A stretch of DNA of 64,000 bases from Argyresthia goedartella (lineage: Eukaryota; Arthropoda; Insecta; Lepidoptera; Argyresthiidae): contig OX463810.1 of NCBI GenBank assembly GCA_949825045.1, forward strand, positions 36,776,201 through 36,840,200, in the 5' to 3' direction. A program made the translations under genes and the position numbers. Position 1 is the first letter of the stretch; the number at the start of each line of letters is the position of its first letter. The notes under the pieces were generated by a model. It was not told where the DNA came from. It searched no databases and saw only the letters and a list, made by a program, of their open reading frames with translations. Of this stretch, positions 41,331-54,000 are shown piece by piece.

Positions 41331-42579
41331 GGCTTTTTGCAACCAAAATAACATGTTAGTACATCAGTTAGATGTTTATAGTGCCTTTTTATATGGTGAG
41401 ATAGAGGGTGATGTGTATATCTCTGTGCCTCAGGGATGTGAATCTGATGAAAATAATGTCTGTAAATTAAAGAAAGCTTTGTATGGGCTTAAAGACTCAC
41501 AAAAGAACTGGAATAAGAAGTTTCACTCTGTAATGTGTAAGTTAGGCTTCGTGAGATGTGATTATGAGTACTGTTTGTATTCAAGAAATAAAGATGGTTG
41601 TAAAACTTATCTTATGCTGTATGTTGATGATTTGTTATTGGCTTCTAGTGAAGCAAGTGAACTTGAAACTGTGAAACAAATGTTGAGCACTAACTTTAAA
41701 ATGAAAGATTTGGGTTTGATTTGTCATTACCTGGGAATTCATATAAGTCAAAATTTAAGGGAGGGAACTATTAAAATAGATCAGGAAAACTACTTGAAAA
41801 ATGTTCTGAAAAACTTTAATATGTCAGAGTGTAAACCTTGTTTGACTCCTATGGAAGACAACTTTGATCACAGTGTACTTAAGAGAGAGAAATCTGAGAG
41901 CCCAGAGTTAGAGACGAGATGTAGGAAAGTTATTGGATCTCTCATGTACGCTATGTTGTGTTCGAGACCTGATATTTGTTTAGCTATAAATATCCTGAGT
42001 AGATACCAATCATGTGCGAGTCAAGATCTGTGGATAGCTCTCAAGCGTGTGTTACGTTACATTCAGAGTACATTGAACTTGTGTATAACATTTACGAAAA
42101 CAAAGAGTTGTAATGTAATAACTGGTTCTGTTGATTCAGACTGGGCTGGGGACAAGGCTGATAGGAAGTCAACGGGTGGTTTTGTTTTTAAGTTATTTGG
42201 TTGTTGTGTATCATGGGTTGCAAAAAAACAAACAACTGTTGCCTTGTCTTCAACCGAGGCTGAGTTTGTAGCGCTAAGTATGGCTACTAGTGAGGCTTGC
42301 TGGTTACAGGGTCTATATAAGTTTTTCTCTGGTTTAGATACTATTGTTACTCTGTATGAGGATAATATGTCTGTAATAGGGTTGTGTAAAAATCCTCAAT
42401 TCCACCACAAGCTGAAACATGTGGATATAAAAATATTCTTTGTAAGGGATAAGTTTATTGATAAGAAAATTAGTATTGAGTATGTGAGTACAAATGATCA
42501 GGAGGCTGATATATTTACTAAACCATTAGGCAGAGTAAAGTTTCAAAAATTCAGAAAGATGCTGGGTCTTAATGAGTAA
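41331..42579 (+). CDS. Copia reverse transcriptase and RNase H
   Basis: The remainder of the polyprotein in the next frame. The reverse transcriptase shows VHQLDVYSAFLYGEI, VYISVPQG, KKALYGLKDSQKNW and the polymerase signature YVDDLLLA (about 41620). RNase H is at the C-terminus: GSVDSDWAGDKADRKSTGG, ALSSTEAEFVALSMA, YEDNMSVIGLCKNP, HHKLKHVDIKIFFVR and ADIFTKPLG. The stop follows LGLNE at 42577-42579. Catalytic motifs look whole. A polypurine tract and the 3' LTR follow. Confidence 0.92.
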
Positions 42580-42621
42580 ATTTTGTTATATGTATTTGTT
42601 ATTTAGTTAAGAAGCTTCACA

Positions 42622-42632
42622 TTGAAGGAGGG
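42622..42632 (+). promoter_or_regulatory. Polypurine tract
   Basis: gaaggaggg directly precedes the 3' LTR and would prime plus-strand DNA synthesis. Confidence 0.8.
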
Positions 42633-42840
42633 TGTTAAAATATGGCAATGTTAGTATAGGTTTATTTAATGTGGTAACACTGATAGTTTGTTTTTAGTTA
42701 CATCCGTTTCCGTCTATGCTCTTTGCATTTTTGATTGCTGTCTCGATAGCCATCTTGAGTTTTGTGTTTGTGCCTGAGACACAAGAAATTAAACTATCGT
42801 CTAACAGATTCATCTTGTTTGCTTTCCATAATTTCTAAGA
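42633..42840 (+). repeat. 3' LTR of the copia element
   Basis: 208 bp, one mismatch from the 5' LTR, followed by the target duplication TAAAA. Confidence 0.95.
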
Positions 42841-42845
42841 TAAAA

Positions 42846-43790
42846 CAAACTGTAATTCAGCGACTTTTTGTTACTGGCAGTACCACCTGTTCTTCATGAT
42901 TACTATCCAGTAAATTTGATTACGACAAATCCTTCATAAGCTAAGTTATACATTTTTGAAGTTGAAAAATTATATGACGGGTTTTTCTTAAACTTTTTTT
43001 GTCGATAAAATGTGGTCCTTTTCAACCCTGTTTGATTTGTGCACTTTGTAAAGACTCACACTGAATACGTCAATTGCTTTGTCTAAAATGTTGTGTAGCG
43101 ACTGAATTGTGAGGATCTTACTGCTAGTCTAGCTAGACTGAGGAAGACCGAAGCAATTTAAGACTTTAGATCCATAAGCTGCTTTTGAGCGAGAAAATCC
43201 GTAGCAACATGCGATCAGTTTGTAACAGATTGAATCGAGTGGTCAAGACATTTTCTGTTCTATACATTCATATAGGCATGTACAAAGTTACCGCATAACT
43301 TTGCACTCACATAGTTTTCTATTACACAATAAAAATGCTTCATATCTTTTGGGAAAACTGGAATGGACCAGAATGGCGGCCGGTACAAATGGCGTGCTAC
43401 GGAAGTGGTTCAAGTGGGCTAATATAATGACGTTGATAATATTATTTCAGGGTAAATTATTGACCACTTTGAATCCTTCGCTCTTGTGTTGTGGCAGGGG
43501 TAGTCTTCTTTGGAGTACGTCATTTCGTCAAACTAGTTGTTATAGAGGGCGCTAAATGTATAATTGAGGGCAATATATAACAACTGTAGCCTGATGAAGT
43601 AATTCCGAGATCTAAGAATTTCCATCGCTTTGTAAAAAATTACCAATCAGAACATCGCACCAACAAGAAAATAAAACTCGCAATAAAAGACAGTTTGTGT
43701 GAAATAAACCTGTTGTAATTGGTCAATTTTTGATGTCAGAATTACATGATAAGACTGAGCTACCGATGTCCCGACGAAAGTATGGCTTAA
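42846..43790. other. Intron-like, no gene seen
   Basis: AT-rich DNA. The 84-codon plus frame at 43301-43555 has no motif or splice support. Confidence 0.4.
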
Positions 43791-43905
43791 CTACTCAAAA
43801 ACCGAGGGTAGTTCGCGATTTCGAACACTATGCCATGGTAATAAAATTTAAACCTTATAACGGAAAATTGGCGCTAGCTAACGCCGGTGGTAACTGAGGG
43901 TTTTT
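43731..43905 (+). repeat. Dispersed repeat A, copy 2
   Basis: Matches 1991-2160 (and the block at 2331): 'tgatgtcagaattacatgataag', 'ccgagggtagtt...cgcgattt', 'aacggaaaattggcgctagctaacgccggtg' split over two lines, 'aactgaggg'. The order of blocks differs from copy 1, so one copy is rearranged or made of two fragments. Confidence 0.6.
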
Positions 43906-45365
43906 TTTCTAAAGGTCATGTCCATTATGTTATAATTATAAGTTTACGCCAGGTTTTACGTTTAACCACAGATGCTATAATTCTTTACTAATAAAGATAG
44001 ACCACGTAGAACCAAATATGCCCCGCGGCGTAATCAGAGATGCTACGAAAGTATCTTTAGTTCGAGACCTATATCGCTTGGTGTAAAACTATTGCAGTAT
44101 TGTACATATCGCGAGATGGCGCTAGGAGATTACATTTCAAGAAAACAACCACCGATGTTTCGTTGACACTTTTTTATGCATTAATAGATTATAAAGATTA
44201 AAATTATTTACTAAAAACCAACCTTATTGCAATTTTGTAACATTTTTATTTTTACATTTTAAGATGAACGCCTAGCGCCATCTAGAAGTATGTTGACTGA
44301 AGCCATAGCGTATAAATTACAATCGTTATTCCCAGCGCCATCTCTGGATTACGAAGGGATATTAATTCTAGTCTGTATGGGATGAGCACCCTGTGGTTTA
44401 TTAATTTAAGACGAGCTGGGCGGTGATCAGATCACAATAATTAAGCAAATCAGCAACAGTTGTTGTCAACGGCGACTCGATACATCTTCACTACTGTTCC
44501 AATATGTACAAAGTCGTAATTATTGTACCAGTAAGTCGGTAATAGTGTCGGTTACATAACAATAGCTGGGCTTCGATCGTTACAGTCAACAACAACTGCT
44601 TTACATCTTTGTTCGATCCTCAACTTTCTGTCGGTCACTTAGGAACTCGTAAGGTAAGGCAATGCTGCTGACAGTACTATATTATGTTTCGTATCTACAT
44701 TCTCTTGAAGTCACGAACCTTTAGTGATTTGTGGCAACTTGTTTTATATAGATATTATAAAGGTAAATATTATATAATGCTAAACACATGTTAGTTGGTA
44801 CTTGACTGGCATACTGCTTATTTATGCATGACTCACACAAGACTATCGCCGGTATGCTTAGTCGTTTCCTCCACTCGACTGCACCTTGACTTTACCTCAA
44901 ATCAAACTCAAGAGATTGGTTTGCTCAATTGTTAAAAATCCCCTCGACTTTTCTCTCTCATTCGAGTGGAGGAATGAACTGTCAAATTCAAGGTATTTCT
45001 ATGAACCTTGAGACTTCCTTCGACTTGTTAACATTGCATATTTATGACGGTTTTGTGTGGGCTTTGTTAGGTTGTTTATAATTATATCTGGTTTTAAGTA
45101 TGTTTTGATTTCATCCATCCATACCCAAATTAACGTATTGGTCTATAGATTTCTATGGCAGATGCAGATTCCAAATAAACGAAACTCTTTTCTTACTACC
45201 TCAGTTCAGTACCTGCAGATTGCAGTTTTTTTCGAAGGACTGTGACGTTTTTTTATATATAAACGTTACGATTCGTTATAACTTACTAACGAAAACTGTC
45301 AAAATAATAAAAAAACTGTGTAAGTTTGCTTTCAAAAGATTGTTACAGCCAGCGTAAATAAAATA
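43906..45365. other. Intron-like, no gene seen
   Basis: AT-rich DNA. 'tagcgccatctagaagtatg' (44270-44292) and 'cagcgccatctctggatta' (44334-44352) share the widespread 'gcgccatct' motif. No coding support. Confidence 0.4.
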
Positions 45366-45371
45366 ATTAGC

Positions 45372-45790
45372 AGGGCCCACACTGAGCCTCGCGCCATGCG
45401 AAGCTTGCGCGCGAGGCAAAGCCTCGGTCGGTCTGGACGTGCTCCCCCCTAGCTAGGCAAACACGTTCGCTGCCTCAACCGAGCGTGCCTCGGCCCGAGC
45501 CATGCGTTGTCGGGTTTTGTCGTTGCTCAAAGGCGCCTCAGATCAGAACGTTTGCCGAGCGCACTCTGGACGCTGGTGTAACCTGTTTTGCCTCAGTCGG
45601 TCGTGTAACGTTTTGCGTGTGCAGTGCGTTACGTTAAACTGAGCGCTCGACTGTGGCTCAGTCTCGCCGTGGCTCGGCTCGGCGGCCTCGTGCAAAAATA
45701 TTACAGACCGAGGCTGCATTGCGAGGCAAACGTCTGAGGCTGCTTGATGACGCCTCAGACGCCTCGACCCCGCCTTCTACGAGGTGGCCT
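45372..45790. repeat. GC-rich repeat with many GAGGC/GCCTC motifs
   Basis: The block starts cagggcccacactgagcctc and holds more than fifteen GAGGC or GCCTC words (gcgaggcaaagcctcggtcgg, gaggcaaacgtctgaggc and others). Dense short motifs in both directions near a CAGGGCCC start suggest a non-autonomous DNA transposon with subterminal transposase-binding repeats. Its right end was not found. No coding sequence is seen. Confidence 0.5.
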
Positions 45791-45799
45791 CTGTCAAAC

Positions 45800-47040
45800 C
45801 CAAGTCAATAAAGACAAGGTCATGTAAGGTGAAGATTCGAAGCAAAATCTGGTTCGAGCGCCACACGATGGTATATAGATCACGCAAACTTTCTGACACC
45901 GGCCTTTTCTATACTACACTCGTAGAATAGAGGTAAGAAAATACAACGTGACATATAAATATTCTCCCTACATAACAGCGAGTACCTTTTGCACTTCGTG
46001 AATTTGTTATGAAGTCTAACAAAGCCACCCTCTCGTCCCAAGGAAAAATATGGCAGCTTCAGTGTACGGGGTAGTTGATGACGTACGTGTAGGGTTGCCT
46101 TTGCCTGCCATTTCATTTCGATGCATCGATTTTTTCGTGGTGCAATGTGTATGTAGTTCGATGCCCCGGCCTGCGCTCGGGACACCGATGTTGTACAAGG
46201 GTATGTGAAGTGAACCTTTCATGAAATAAGTCTGGTGAAAACACAGTTTTCTTTTGTGTCGGCATGTGTAGGTCAAGAAATCAAAAGGTTCTGTTGGTAT
46301 TATTTTCAAACACTGAGTAGGTACGAGTGATCATACGTATAAAATTATACTCGTTGATAATATGATGAATTCTGTTTTTAAAAGGGTTTCGCAGCAGCCA
46401 GCTACCAGAAAGTGTAGTGCTAAATGCAAAACTCTATACCATGAAACTATCGCGTATAAAGCCATCGGATATGTATCATCCATCATACGTAACGCAGCAC
46501 ACAATATTTGACCGCTTGCACGCCGTCCCTCGCCTATTCGGAATAACTCAGTTTAAAAATAATTTTAACCCGTTCCACACTACCTATTCCAAAGGTAAAC
46601 ATGCGGTTGTGTTTGCGTTAGTGGGTTTGCCAGACCGATCTCGGTCTTGTTGCTAGGGCGGGACGGTTAATGCTTCATTTGAAGGGTTAAAGTGGATACA
46701 AGTGCTTTTAGCGAAGGTCTTATTGGGGCTGATTCTATGTCACACATTCATTTAAACATTTAGCCAGAGCGACCCTACAACATTTAGCATTGTATATAAA
46801 CCTAGATACCTACATAGGTGTACAGACAGGATGATTGGTTATTTCATATACTTATTTACATACATTTACAGTAAATTGATCCATGTACATGTAATGATTA
46901 GGTTTAACTTTTTAATTTTTATGTTACATTTACGTTGCATATTAATAAATTTTGCTACTGATAACATAACAGAATTTTATTTAGAGTAATATGATATCAT
47001 TTATTTTCATCGCATGACCTTTATTGAATCTTACCAAATC
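45800..47040. other. Intron-like, no gene seen
   Basis: Mostly AT-rich. Overlapping frames on both strands (45880-46309) have no motif. Confidence 0.4.
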
Positions 47041-47042
47041 CT

Positions 47043-48165
47043 TTATAGTAGTTTATGTGAATGCTATATAATGGAGGGCATTAATACTCGAGAGTGGGTT
47101 TATGAAACGAGCCGAAGGCGAGTTTCATAATAATATCACTCGAGAGTTTTAATGCCTAATTATGTACAGTTACATACACTAGTTTATCTACACACATATT
47201 ATAAGCTATCTTTGATGTGTTCAAGAACCGCATGTTTGACCGGCATTGTGGCTCTGCAGTTGTTTAGCTTGTTCTGTAGCACCAACTTACCGCAGGCGGG
47301 CGTCGGCGTTCGAAATTTGAATGAAGGTACCAACTTCACAGACAAACTAGGCGCGGCACGTAGGCGGGCGTCGGCGTTCGAAATTTGAATGTCATAATAT
47401 GTAGAAAAATTACACATTAAACATAAACATAAACATTTCTTTATTGCAACACAAAAAGTATAAATTATTGTAGCCCTGGTTCCTAAACTAGGGTAACCTG
47501 TGTGTCAGGAACCAGTTCCTTCCATTTGGTTAACAATTCACATTGAGTTACATCAAGTACAAGGGTAGGTATACATATTAAAATGAACGATATTAAATTA
47601 CTTATTAAAAATCTATAAAGATGTATGTAGGTGAACTAAAAGTTACATATCACTTATTTATAAGTAATACTAATGGTAGGTAGTTGTAAAATAAAATGAT
47701 GCAGTTTTTAAACAGTATGCAGTCAAGGGAAAAGTTGCAATAGTTAAATTTAACTGCTAATAGTAACTAGATATACAAATAAATTAATTTGGTTAGTAAG
47801 TATGAAAGTGAAAGTGAATATTCAAATTAATAGTGCACTGAATATTGTAAGCAGATATGCATTTTGATTAAAATAAATATGCATTTTGATTAAAATACGA
47901 GCCATGTAGGTATTGTGTATAAATATCTGTTTACATGATTTTAAACTTAGTTATAGAATTTGAGCCAAATAATGCCTTTTGTTAATTTTTTGATTTATTT
48001 TATTACTTTTAGGAGATCTTCTGTAGTGTCGTAGTCCTTAATAATAAAAATTACACATTATGGTCATAATGTGTAATTTTTCAGATAAGAAATGAGTTTT
48101 TACCAAGTAGTTTAACATTAAGCTGGTCGTAACGTGCGGTTTTTGTACGCAGTAAACCTGGCAAC
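47043..48165. mobile_element. Foldback element, partial copy split by a LINE tail
   Basis: Corresponds to the right half of 32655-33545: 'tagtttatgtga', 'cattaatactcgagagtgg', 'acgagccgaaggcgagtttc', 'tttgaccggcattgtgg', 'caccaactt', 'cgttcgaaatttgaatg'. It is interrupted at 47418-48043 and resumes with 'tggtcataatgtgtaatttt' to 'taacgtgcggttttt' at about 48150. Confidence 0.8.
47419..48044 (-). mobile_element. LINE/SINE 3' fragment with 15-bp target duplication
   Basis: The insertion is flanked by the direct repeat AAAAATTACACATTA (47405-47419 and 48039-48053 approximately). On the minus strand it ends with 'tgttgcaataaagaaatg' followed by (TTTATG)n, a LINE-type tail. Before that is a GC-moderate 3' untranslated block (ggaactggttcctgacacac, gtttaggaaccagggc). 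No coding sequence, so strongly 5'-truncated. Confidence 0.8.
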
Positions 48166-48344
48166 CCTAGTCTGAATCCAAACATAACTCTTGTTCTTCT
48201 AGGGTACACTCTACTACTTTGCAATTATTGCAACAGTTTATTTTATTCTAAAGTGTGTTTAATACAAATCACCATGGTGGATAAAACAAGAAAGATTTGA
48301 ATCAATTTGTACACTAAGTTCCATACATTTTCTGACAAATAACG

Positions 48345-48795
48345 CCAAGCTGGTTCCAGACAAGATAGGCCTGCTTACACAGTATCTGGGAAAAATATAA
48401 CTGTTTAAGAAGGGCTACCTCACGTTGTTCCTGAAGCGAAAACTCGTCGCCATGTGCATCCTGCCCATCCTAACCTACGGCGCTCAAACTTGGTCCTTGA
48501 CCGAACATCAGAAATCCAGACTCAATATTTGAAAGAGAGCGATGGAGCGTAGCATCTTGGGAGTTCAACGCACAGACCGCATCAGAAACACCATGCTGCG
48601 CTCCAAAACTGGGACTGGGCCGGACACGTGAGTTGAATGCACCCAGACAGATGGGCGAAGATAGTCGCTGACTGGGTGGCTACAGACGGACACCGGCGTA
48701 GTGGAAGGCCCAGAAGGAGATGGAGGGACGACCTGGATAGGGATTTGTGGGTATCATCAAGGGAGGCCGGTTCAGACGGTTTAACGTGAGGCACA
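48345..48795 (+). mobile_element. RTE-like LINE C-terminal fragment
   Basis: Interrupted frames give LKRKLVAMCILPILTYGAQT, WSLTEHQKSRLNI, AMERSILGVQRTDRIRNTML and, after frame changes, WDWAGHV and RRRWRDDLDRDL-like sequence. 'C-x-L-P-x-L-T-Y-G-x-x-T/A-W' followed by 'MERSxLGV...DRIRN' is the C-terminal signature of RTE-clade reverse transcriptase ORFs. Several stops. It ends near 'ggttcagacggtttaacgtgagg'. Confidence 0.8.
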
Positions 48796-48954
48796 AACAC
48801 AAACATCTAAACATCGCTGCTTTCACATTAATAATATTAGTTGGATATTCCCTTTTTTTTGAATCGTCATCAGGTATAGTCTGAGTACACAGGTTGTCCC
48901 GAAGCTCAACGTTAAGCTGGTACCAGGAGATAGCGTTTTTTTACATAGCCTATT

Positions 48955-49085
48955 CTGTGGACACAGAAGAAGATGTTTGTGTTTGAGCCTCACGCTAAAC
49001 CGTCTGAACGGATTTGAATGAAATTTAGCACAGAGATAGTTTATTAGTTAGATTAACACATAGGATACTTTTTATCCGACTGCAC
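48955..49085 (+). repeat. Dispersed repeat of RTE/untranslated-region type
   Basis: 'cgtctgaacggatttgaatg', 'aaatttagcacagagatag' and 'cacataggatactttttatc' form a block very common in arthropod genomes at the ends of LINE or helitron copies. 'cctcacgctaaaccgtctga' is the inverse of the end of the RTE fragment at 48766-48790. Confidence 0.6.
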
Positions 49086-51030
49086 CAGAAGGAGGGTAAC
49101 GTAATCTCGGTAAATGATTATTCCTAGGAACATGCAGATGAAATTGCCAGCATCAGTTAGTAATAAATATAGAGAAATCATGATAGCCTGGACAGGGTAT
49201 TGAATATCCGCTAAACGTAATCGCAACTGTGCCTATGCCTACCCTCGTAGGGGAATCGGCGTGACGCTGTATGTTTTGTGTTGATAAATCTAAGGTGAGC
49301 AACGCCACTTCCCTAGTTTAAGCTGGGTACACAGCAAGATGAGCTACTGTGCGCCGGCCTCGCACAACGAACAGCGGCTAGCGAGGTATTGTGTGCGGCC
49401 TGTTTGCTCCCACCTCTTTTGTTATTCTTACGACCCGTTTGCGACCTCTCGCGCGAATGGAACCTCAACTAGTGGCTTTGCGAGCTGTAGACCTGGCCGA
49501 GCGACACATGTTTTGTTTTTTAAGATTTTTAATACCCTCAAACCGAGTTTATCGGATGAACAAGTGGAATTATTTTAAAAACAAATAACCTGACTGCATT
49601 TTCTTTCAATACGACATACAAACTTATGAATGTACCTGGTTACATACATGCAGTATGAAAGTAGCCCCTCTCCGATAACTTTGTAATTTCCGTCATGTTG
49701 AAAAAAATCCAAAAGCTGAATCGACAAAAAAAACACATAATTATCGAACCTGTTCTGTGAGAATTGGTTTAGAAATGCGACCTGTAGAGGAGAACAGCCG
49801 GAAAGCCGGACAGAAATCCCATTTTAGCCCAAGCTGAAACGGAGACGCTTCGTTCGCTGGGTCAAAATGTTTTGCTCAGGGTGAAGGAGATCCTAGAGGT
49901 TTTGTAAACGGGTTTGTAATGAAAATTTCGTAGCAGTGCTATGTAGACATTCTAGATGTCAAATCGATAAATTCTAGAAATATCTACTACGTTACCCTCA
50001 CATAACGCAAGTATTATCATCATACAAGTAGGTATATCTCTAAAATTAGGTGTCACACAAACATACGTGTTTGTACTCAACTTTTATATGCTACTGAAAT
50101 CAACACTCTCTTGTTGGGACTTGGCATATTTGATCAAGAAGAAGCTAATGAATTTGTATAAAAATTTGTTATCTTTTCAGATTCTTCTTTCATATGCCAA
50201 AGGAAGCATAACTACGCCTTGTGATTACTTTGGAATTAGGATTATATATATGTAGCAATAGAAGAGAAAATTCAAGGTTAACTAGAAATCTCGAAGCGTG
50301 ATTTTGTGTTGCTAATATAGGCCACAAAATAATAGTATCTAGTGAATTCTAGGGTGTTGCTTTACGAGGATTTTTGGGCGTTTAGTAATTGTACTTGCTT
50401 CAATTTTCGATATAATTCATTGCACGGCTAATAATGAGTAATAATACATTAACACTTATGCTCAAAGGCGAGCTTATCTAAAAAGAAATTTCTTCCAGCT
50501 TACCTTGGCTGGATTCGCCTTCTTATGGATAGACCACACAGACATAATTCTAGAGCTAATTTAATTTTAGATTTACCTAGAAATTTCATTGTTTAAAACC
50601 TACGATGAAAATAAAGCAATTTTTCGCCTGAGGCTCGAGCATATAGCTTTTAACACATCCGACACCCGTATACCCACCACAAACATTGTAAGCCCAGCTA
50701 TACCCACTCACACCAGCAGTATGAAGACACATTCTGTAATTAACTGTTACTTAAGCAAACTGTGTTCATCTGGGTCAGCTGTTATGGCGTTATGTGCTTC
50801 CCTGTTTTCTGTGCGTCATTTGGGATAATGGATTGAATTAATTCTAACGTTATGTTCATGTAGTATTACGTAATAGTCTATTCGTAAAAACAATCTTTAA
50901 AAAAGTTGGATTTGACCAAATACAGTAGCGGAGGAATAAAGAAAACAAATAGGTTGGTGGGTAAGTTAAAATTTGACGCATGAGCTAAGTTCGATAACTC
51001 TTAAGAAACTTGAAATGGGGAAGCACAGTT
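49086..51030. other. Intron-like, no gene seen
   Basis: AT-rich overall. Short frames at 49339-49588 (overlapping, two phases) and 50589-50828 have no known motif and no splice support. 49610-49660 carries an 'acttatgaatgtacctggttacatacatg' block related to the interior of repeat C. Confidence 0.4.
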
Positions 51031-54000
51031 AATGTATAGAAATATGTAGTGCATGAACACACACATGAAAGTTAGCTAGGCAGAGAGGTTCGGTCCGATA
51101 CATAAAAACAGGAGGCCATTAATGTATAGAAATATGTAGTGCATGAACACACACATGCAAGTTAGCTAGGCAGAGAGGTTCGGTCCGATTCATAAAAACA
51201 GGAGGCCATTAATGTATAGAAATATGTAGTGCATGAACACACACATGCAATTTAGCTAGGCAGAGAGGTTCGGTCCGATTCATAAAAACAGGAGGCCATT
51301 AATGTATAGAAATATGTAGTGCATGAACACACACATGCAAGTTAGCTAGGCAGAGAGGTTCGGTCCGATACATAAAAACAGGAGGCCATTAATGTATAGA
51401 AATATGTAGTGCATGAACACACACATGCAAGTTAGCTAGGCAGAGAGGTTCGGTCCGATACATAAAAACAGGAGGCCATTAATGTATAGAAATATGTAGT
51501 GCATGAACACACACATGCAAGTTAGCTAGGCAGAGAGGTTCGGTCCGATACATAAAAACAGGAGGCCATTAATGTATAGAAATATGTAGTGCATGAACAC
51601 ACACATGCAAGTTAGCTAGGCAGAGAGGTTCGGTCCGATACATAAAAACAGGAGGCCATTAATGTATAGAAATATGTAGTGCATGAACACACACATGCAA
51701 GTTAGCTAGGCAGAGAGGTTCGGTCCGATACATAAAAACAGGAGGCCATTAATGTATAGAAATATGTAGTGCATGAACACACACATGCAAGTTAGCTAGG
51801 CAGAGAGGTTCGGTCCGATACATAAAAACAGGAGGCCATTAATGTATAGAAATATGTAGTGCATGAACACACACATGCAAGTTAGCTAGGCAGAGAGGTT
51901 CGGTCCGATACATAAAAACAGGAGGCCATTAATGTATAGAAATATGTAGTGCATGAACACACACATGCAAGTTAGCTAGGCAGAGAGGTTCGGTCCGATA
52001 CATAAAAACAGGAGGCCATTAATGTATAGAAATATGTAGTGCATGAACACACACATGCAAGTTAGCTAGGCAGAGAGGTTCGGTCCGATACATAAAAACA
52101 GGAGGCCATTAATGTATAGAAATATGTAGTGCATGAACACACACATGCAAGTTAGCTAGGCAGAGAGGTTCGGTCCGATACATAAAAACAGGAGGCCATT
52201 AATGTATAGAAATATGTAGTGCATGAACACACACATGCAAGTTAGCTAGGCAGAGAGGTTCGGTCCGATACATAAAAACAGGAGGCCATTAATGTATAGA
52301 AATATGTAGTGCATGAACACACACATGCAAGTTAGCTAGGCAGAGAGGTTCGGTCCGATACATAAAAACAGGAGGCCATTAATGTATAGAAATATGTAGT
52401 GCCTGAACACACACATGCAAGTTAGCTAGGCAGAGAGGTTCGGTCCGATACATAAAAACAGGAGGCCATTAATGTATAGAAATATGTAGTGCATGAACAC
52501 ACACATGCAAGTTAGCTAGGCAGAGAGGTTCGGTCCGATACATAAAAACAGGAGGCCATTAATGTATAGAAATATGTAGTGCATGAACACACACATGCAA
52601 GTTAGCTAGGCAGAGAGGTTCGGTCCGATTCATAAAAACAGGAGGCCATTAATGTATAGAAATATGTAGTGCATGAACACACACATGCAAGTTAGCTAGG
52701 CAGAGAGGTTCGGTCCGATACATAAAAACAGGAGGCCATTAATGTATAGAAATATGTAGTGCATGAACACACACATGCAAGTTAGCTAGGCAGAGAGGTT
52801 CGGTCCGATACATAAAAACAGGAGGCCATTAATGTATAGAAATATGTAGTGCATGAACACACACATGCAAGTTAGCTAGGCAGAGAGGTTCGGTCCGATA
52901 CATAAAAACAGGAGGCCATTAATGTATAGAAATATGTAGTGCATGAACACACACATGCAAGTTAGCTAGGCAGAGAGGTTCGGTCCGATACATAAAAACA
53001 GGAGGCCATTAATGTATAGAAATATGTAGTGCATGAACACACACATGCAAGTTAGCTAGGCAGAGAGGTTCGGTCCGATACATAAAAACAGGAGGCCATT
53101 AATGTATAGAAATATGTAGTGCATGAACACACACATGCAAGTTAGCTAGGCAGAGAGGTTCGGTCCGATACATAAAAACAGGAGGCCATTAATGTATAGA
53201 AATATGTAGTGCATGAACACACACATGCAAGTTAGCTAGGCAGAGAGGTTCGGTCCGATACATAAAAACAGGAGGCCATTAATGTATAGAAATATGTAGT
53301 GCATGAACACACACATGCAAGTTAGCTAGGCAGAGAGGTTCGGTCCGATTCATAAAAACAGGAGGCCATTAATGTATAGAAATATGTAGTGCATGAACAA
53401 ACACATGCAAGTTAGCTAGGCAGAGAGGTTCGGTCCGATACATAAAAACAGGAGGCCATTAATGTATAGAAATATGTAGTGCATGAACACACACATGCAA
53501 GTTAGCTAGGCAGAGAGGTTCGGTCCGATACATAAAAACAGGAGGCCATTAATGTATAGAAATATGTAGTGCATGAACACACACATGCAAGTTAGCTAGG
53601 CAGAGAGGTTCGGTCCGATACATAAAAACAGGAGGCCATTAATGTATAGAAATATGTAGTGCATGAACACACACATGCAAGTTAGCTAGGCAGAGAGGTT
53701 CGGTCCGATACATAAAAACAGGAGGCCATTAATGTATAGAAATATGTAGTGCATGAACACACACATGCAAGTTAGCTAGGCAGAGAGGTTCGGTCCGATA
53801 CATAAAAACAGGAGGCCATTAATGTATAGAAATATGTAGTGCATGAACACACACATGCAAGTTAGCTAGGCAGAGAGGTTCGGTCCGATACATAAAAACA
53901 GGAGGCCATTAATGTATAGAAATATGTAGTGCATGAACACACACATGCAAGTTAGCTAGGCAGAGAGGTTCGGTCCGATACATAAAAACAGGAGGCCATT

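Larger units (their letters stand above)
35236..42840 (+). mobile_element. Ty1/copia LTR retrotransposon carrying a Harbinger insertion
   Basis: A complete copia-type element. The 208-bp LTRs at 35236-35443 and 42633-42840 differ at one position by eye (ctaactgatt versus ctaacagatt). The target duplication TAAAA flanks both ends (35231-35235 and 42841-42845). Domain order is Gag, protease, integrase, reverse transcriptase, RNase H, which defines the copia superfamily. A 2.97-kb Harbinger element sits in the integrase. Removing it leaves about 4.6 kb, a normal copia size. Two frameshifts remain (about 36830 and at a T10 run, 41321-41330). Near-identical LTRs imply recent insertion. Confidence 0.95.
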
